Source: CAYJPV01 sp964547975 (GTDB lineage: Bacteria; Acidobacteriota; Vicinamibacteria; Vicinamibacterales; JAKQTR01). From it: a stretch of 9,628 bases of DNA. Location: positions 1-9,628 of the forward strand of contig CAZJRM010000210.1 in NCBI GenBank assembly GCA_964547975.1. The letters are read 5' to 3'. The notes beneath the pieces are model-generated. The model ran no database searches. It was given only the letters and a program-made list of their open reading frames with translations, and was not told the DNA's origin. Below, in pieces: positions 6,599 to 9,628 of the stretch (positions are counted from its first letter, which is position 1; the number at the start of each line of letters is the position of its first letter). The position numbers were made by a program, and so were the translations under genes.

Positions 6599-6778
6599 TA
6601 CCCGAAAACGGCAACGGGGGTCGACGGCCGGGCACGGACTACCGCCGGCCGCCGCATCGGCCGATACCCCGCAAAGGCGCGGGCTCCGGTCGGAGCCCTG
6701 CGTGCCGCGACCGGGCTGCGGGGCGTTACAATCGACCAGCACCGTCCGAACGGCGGGCCAACTCAGGAGAGACAGACC
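6599..6778. promoter_or_regulatory. Divergent intergenic region with inverted repeats and a possible -10
   Basis: This region separates the minus-strand operon from the plus-strand TPR lipoprotein gene and must hold promoters for both. Visible elements are a 10-bp palindrome ATCGGCCGAT at 6656-6665, a hairpin GGGCTCC-GGTC-GGAGCCC at 6681-6698 (7 bp or more), and TACAAT at 6727-6732, a fair -10 for the plus-strand gene (leader about 40 bases), lacking a good -35. GGAG at 6766-6769 is the ribosome site for ATG 6779. No clear minus-strand promoter was found. Assignments are tentative. Confidence 0.35.
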
Positions 6779-9046
6779 ATGTTCCAGGCGAAAACCGTGG
6801 TTGGCGTGGCACTTGTGGCCGCGTTGAGCCTGGCGGGGGCCGCGTGTTCCAAGAGCGCGCAGGACTACATCGCCAGCGGCGACAAGTACCAGTCCGAGCG
6901 CAAGCTCGCCGAGGCCATCGTCCAGTACGGCAACGCCGTGCAGAAGGAACCCAAGAACGGCCTGGCGCGCAAGAAGCTGGCCGAGGCGTACGAGCAGAAC
7001 AAAGACGTCAACCGGGCGTACCAGCAGTTCATCCGGGCAGCGGACCTGCTGCCTGCCGATAAGGATCTCCAGGTGAAGGCCGCCGGCCTGCTGCTCCTCG
7101 CCCAGCGGTTCGACGACGCGCTGGCGCGCACGGCGAAGATCCTGGCGACCGACAACAAGAACGTCCAGGCGCTGATCTTCCAGGCCGCGGCCAAGGACCA
7201 GAAGAACGACCGTGCCGGCGCGCTGGCCGACCTGCAGCAGGCGGTGGCCGCCGACCCGAAGAGCGTGATTGCGTATCAGGCCCTCGGCGCCCACTACGTC
7301 ACCGACGGCAACACCGCGGACGCGGAGACGGCGTTCAGGCAGGCCGTGGCCGCCGACGATGCGTCGGTGCCGGCGCTGCTGTCCCTGGCGGACTTCTACT
7401 GGAGTACGAACCGCCAGACCGAGGCCGAGCAGGTGCTCAACAAGGCCAACGCGCTCGACCCCAAGAACGTCCGGGCGCATCAGGCGCTCGCGAACTTCTA
7501 CCTCGGGAGTAACCGTGCCTCGGAGGCGGAGACCCACCTGAAGACGATTGCCGAAACGACCAAGGAAGGCGCGGCGCAGTTGAACTTCGCCGACTATCTG
7601 GTCTACATGCAGCGCACCGGCGACGCCGTCAAGGTGCTCCAGCAGGCCGCCACGGACAAGAAGCTCTTCGCCCTCGCACAGATGCGGATTGCCAGCATCC
7701 AGTATCGGGACCGGCAGCAGGCCGAGGCGCACAAGACCATCGACGGGGTCCTGGCGGCCGAACCGGGCAACGTCAGGGCGATGCTGCTCAAGGCGGAGTT
7801 CCTGCTGTCGGAAAAGAAGACCGACGAGGCGCTGGCGAAGGTGACCGCAGCGGTCACCGCCGACCCCCGCAACGCGACGGCACAGTACGTCCTCGGCACG
7901 ATCCAGGTGAGCAGGAACGACGCGGACGCGGCGATCAAGGCCTTCGCCGAGACCCTCAAGATCAATCCGAGGGCGGTGCCGGCGCAGTTGCAGCTTGCGC
8001 GGCTGCACCTGGCACGCGGCGAGGCCGCCCGATCGGTAGACTACGCCGGGCAGGCCGTGAAGGCGCAGCCGAACAACCCCGCCGCGCACGTCCTGCTCGG
8101 CCGCGCGCTCCTCGCAGCGGGAGACCCGGCCAAGGCCGAGGTCGAGGCACGCCTGCTGGTCGAGAAACTGCCCCAGGCGGCCGAATCCCACGAGTTGATG
8201 GGAGCGGTCCTGATCCGCAAGAAGGACCTCAAGGGTGCCCGCGCGTCGTACGACAAGGCGCTGTCGATCGCCCCCGACTCGGTGGATGCCCTGGCCGGCC
8301 TGGTCGCGCTCGACTTCGGCAGCGGGAAGCCGGCTGACGCCCGGGCGAAGGTCGCGGCAGCCGCGGCGGCCCGGCCGAACGACGCCAGGATTCTCCTGAT
8401 GGCCGCGCGGGTCCACGCGGCGGCAGGCGACCGGGCCGCCACCGAACAGTCCCTTCTGAAGGCCATCGAGGTCGCGCCGTCCAACATGCAGGCCTACGCG
8501 ATGCTGGGCCAGTTCTACGTCACGCAGAACCGTCTCGATGAGGCGCGGGCCAAGTTCGAAGCGATCGTCGCGCAGCAGCCGAAATCGGTGCCGGCGCTCA
8601 CCATGATCGGCATGATCCTGAGTTCGCAGGGCAAGGATTCCGAAGCCAGGAAGGTCTACGAACGTATCGTGGAAACCGACCAGCGAGCGGCCGTGGCGCT
8701 CAACAATCTGGCGTGGATCATGGCCTCCGCGAACGAGAACCTCGACATCGCGCTCAACTACGCCCAGACCGCCAAGGCGGAACTGCCGGAATCGGCGGAC
8801 GTCGATGACACGCTGGGGTGGGTCTACTACAAGAAGGAGCTGTGGCCGCTGGCCGCAGCGGCGTTCAAGCGCGCCGTGGACCGCGTCCCGACCAATCCCT
8901 CCTACGCCTACCGCCTCGGCCTCGCCTACTCGAAGGCGGACGATCCGAAGCGGGCGCGCGCAGCGCTGGAGCAGGCGCTGACGCTCAACCCGAATTTCCC
9001 CGAAGCCGGAGACGCGCGGAAGGTGTTGGCGTCACTGCCGAAGTAG
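6779..9046 (+). CDS. prsT: PrsT-like TPR-repeat lipoprotein of the PEP-CTERM/exosortase system
   Basis: A 755-aa protein. ATG 6779 follows CAGGAGA (6764-6770) at good spacing and opens a lipoprotein signal peptide, MFQAKTVVGVALVAALSLAG, then AAC with Cys23 as the lipidation site; Ser at +2 favours the outer membrane by E. coli rules. The rest, from about residue 27 to the end, is about 20 tandem TPR-like units of 34 residues (for example KLAEAIVQYGNAVQKEPKN). The C-terminal part (NNLAWIMASANENLDIALNYAQTAK, then DDTLGWVYYKKELW) matches TIGR02917-type proteins, which belong to XrtA/PEP-CTERM exopolysaccharide loci and are thought to scaffold secretion or sorting. Those are usually near 900 aa, so this one is somewhat short. 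The convergent neighbour is itself a PEP-CTERM protein, which supports the assignment; no exosortase is in view. A general TPR lipoprotein is the alternative. Confidence 0.85.
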   Translation: MFQAKTVVGVALVAALSLAGAACSKSAQDYIASGDKYQSERKLAEAIVQYGNAVQKEPKNGLARKKLAEAYEQNKDVNRAYQQFIRAADLLPADKDLQVKAAGLLLLAQRFDDALARTAKILATDNKNVQALIFQAAAKDQKNDRAGALADLQQAVAADPKSVIAYQALGAHYVTDGNTADAETAFRQAVAADDASVPALLSLADFYWSTNRQTEAEQVLNKANALDPKNVRAHQALANFYLGSNRASEAETHLKTIAETTKEGAAQLNFADYLVYMQRTGDAVKVLQQAATDKKLFALAQMRIASIQYRDRQQAEAHKTIDGVLAAEPGNVRAMLLKAEFLLSEKKTDEALAKVTAAVTADPRNATAQYVLGTIQVSRNDADAAIKAFAETLKINPRAVPAQLQLARLHLARGEAARSVDYAGQAVKAQPNNPAAHVLLGRALLAAGDPAKAEVEARLLVEKLPQAAESHELMGAVLIRKKDLKGARASYDKALSIAPDSVDALAGLVALDFGSGKPADARAKVAAAAAARPNDARILLMAARVHAAAGDRAATEQSLLKAIEVAPSNMQAYAMLGQFYVTQNRLDEARAKFEAIVAQQPKSVPALTMIGMILSSQGKDSEARKVYERIVETDQRAAVALNNLAWIMASANENLDIALNYAQTAKAELPESADVDDTLGWVYYKKELWPLAAAAFKRAVDRVPTNPSYAYRLGLAYSKADDPKRARAALEQALTLNPNFPEAGDARKVLASLPK

Positions 9047-9062
9047 GCGGGTCTCCAGTACT

Positions 9063-9102
9063 CGGCCCTGTGGAGCCCCGACACCGGGTCTCCACAGGGC
9101 CG
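9063..9102. terminator. Probable bidirectional terminator between convergent genes
   Basis: CGGCCCTGTGGAG (9063-9075) and CTCCACAGGGCCG (9090-9102) form a perfect 13-bp inverted repeat around a 14-base loop that can add three more C-G pairs. It lies between the TPR lipoprotein stop (9046) and the PEP-CTERM gene stop (9123), so it could serve both strands. Neither side has a clear T-run, which is common in GC-rich genomes. Confidence 0.7.
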
Positions 9103-9122
9103 TCGTTCAGGCGGTCGGCGTT

Positions 9123-9628
9123 CTACCGCCGAGCGCGGCGCTTGATGGCCCCGGCCATGCCGAGCAGCCCGCTCCCGAGCAGCACCATGGAAGCCGGCTC
9201 AGGCACCGGAGCGGGTGTGCCGAAATCCTGCGCATTGACGCTACGGCCGATGCCGTTGAACCAGATGCCTCCACCGTTGGCGCCCGGAGTCTGCGCGAGC
9301 AGGCTGAAGAGGCGCTGCGTCTCGCTCAGCACGGCCGCGTTCGGTTTCGCCTGGAACCACCCGGACGAGAGGCTGTAGCCCGCCGTGGGCACCTCGTAGG
9401 CCACTTCCCAGAGCGCGAGCTGGAGCGCCCCGGCGGCGTCGTTCGCCGAGATCGAGGGGTTCCACTGGTTGAGGAGCCAGGCGATGCTTGACCCGACACC
9501 GACCTGCGCGTGCGGCGGCGCCGGAGCCGTGCCGCCGGTCGGGTACTGGTGGATATCGAGCAACTGCATGTCTTCGGTCGCCGTCAGGTAGTTGAAGAAG
9601 TCGAGGCAGTAGGCCACGTACTGCTCAC
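9123..9628 (-). CDS. PEP-CTERM sorting-signal protein with a thioester-like Cys/Gln pattern (N-terminus outside window)
   Basis: The frame is open from the window edge to TAG at 9125-9123, so at least 168 residues are visible and the signal peptide is missing. The C-terminus is a complete PEP-CTERM signal: VPEP (Glu codon 9200-9198), a hydrophobic stretch MVLLGSGLLGMAGAI, and the basic tail KRRARR. Exosortase is expected to cut here and the mature protein to be surface-bound or released. Upstream, EQYVAYCLDFFNYL (Cys codon 9608-9606) and AWLLNQW...AALQLALWEV-type residues (GALQLALWEV, Gln codon 9422-9420) recall thioester domains of bacterial adhesins, where a Cys in YC-hydrophobic-D and a Gln in a (T/L)QxAxW motif form an internal bond. 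GTG 9617 is not taken as the start because coding continues upstream. The convergent PrsT-like gene fits this system. Confidence 0.85.
   Translation of the reverse strand, partial: EQYVAYCLDFFNYLTATEDMQLLDIHQYPTGGTAPAPPHAQVGVGSSIAWLLNQWNPSISANDAAGALQLALWEVAYEVPTAGYSLSSGWFQAKPNAAVLSETQRLFSLLAQTPGANGGGIWFNGIGRSVNAQDFGTPAPVPEPASMVLLGSGLLGMAGAIKRRARR

Noticed and set aside
6578..6778. N-terminal extension of the TPR lipoprotein to 6578
   Set aside because: It would add 67 residues of noncoding-like sequence before a clear lipoprotein signal peptide; ATG 6779 has the ribosome site.
6398..8416. Minus-strand ORF of 672 codons
   Set aside because: It is antisense to the TPR lipoprotein gene and the divergent promoter region; it has no domain and mirrors the TPR periodicity.
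6865..9046. Repeated DNA within the TPR gene as a CRISPR or tandem repeat
   Set aside because: The periodicity is at protein level (34-residue TPR units) with divergent DNA; there are no exact repeat-spacer units. No CRISPR array was seen anywhere in the window.

Overview
This GC-rich window looks like a chromosomal segment from an Acidobacteriota bacterium, probably of the Vicinamibacteria type. The evidence is a VWFA-related protein of the acidobacterial kind (TIGR03436-like), a PEP-CTERM sorting-signal protein next to a PrsT-like TPR lipoprotein, and a lamin-tail/beta-repeat surface protein. The assignment is inferred from gene families; no rRNA or marker gene is present.

Left part (1-1083): the 3' end of a secreted lamin-tail-like protein whose C-terminal strand is separated from the domain core by beta-rich repeats. 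A noncoding stretch follows that holds tRNA-Arg(CCG) on the minus strand and a nearby 18-bp duplicate of its 3' end.

Left-centre (1084-4427): an accessory-looking block on the plus strand. It contains a Uma2-family PD-(D/E)XK protein, a Phd/VapB antitoxin overlapping a VapC PIN-domain toxin, and a 625-aa exported VWFA-related protein. tRNA-Arg(UCG) closes the block on the plus strand, so it lies between two tRNA-Arg genes in opposite orientation. The Uma2 gene and the antitoxin gene both appear to be leaderless: a -10 element sits 6-7 bases before the ATG and there is no Shine-Dalgarno sequence. At the antitoxin gene the -10 also lies inside a perfect palindrome, the likely autoregulatory operator.

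Right-centre (4460-6576, minus strand): a two-gene operon. The first gene encodes a 162-aa protein of unknown function, built as an internal duplication with an H-x-H-x5-C motif in each half. Its ribosome binding site is enclosed in a hairpin. Its stop codon overlaps the GTG start of the second gene (TAGTG), a 12-TM ArnT/PMT-like glycosyltransferase.

Right part (6779-9628): a 755-aa TPR lipoprotein resembling PrsT of the PEP-CTERM/exosortase system, read toward a minus-strand gene for a PEP-CTERM protein (N-terminus outside the window). A 13-bp perfect inverted repeat between them is the probable shared terminator. The PEP-CTERM protein carries a Cys and a Gln in contexts resembling thioester-domain proteins. 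No exosortase gene lies in the window. The strongest candidates for something undescribed are the duplicated HxHx5C protein with its coupled glycosyltransferase, the PEP-CTERM protein with a possible thioester, and the compact leaderless toxin-antitoxin promoter.
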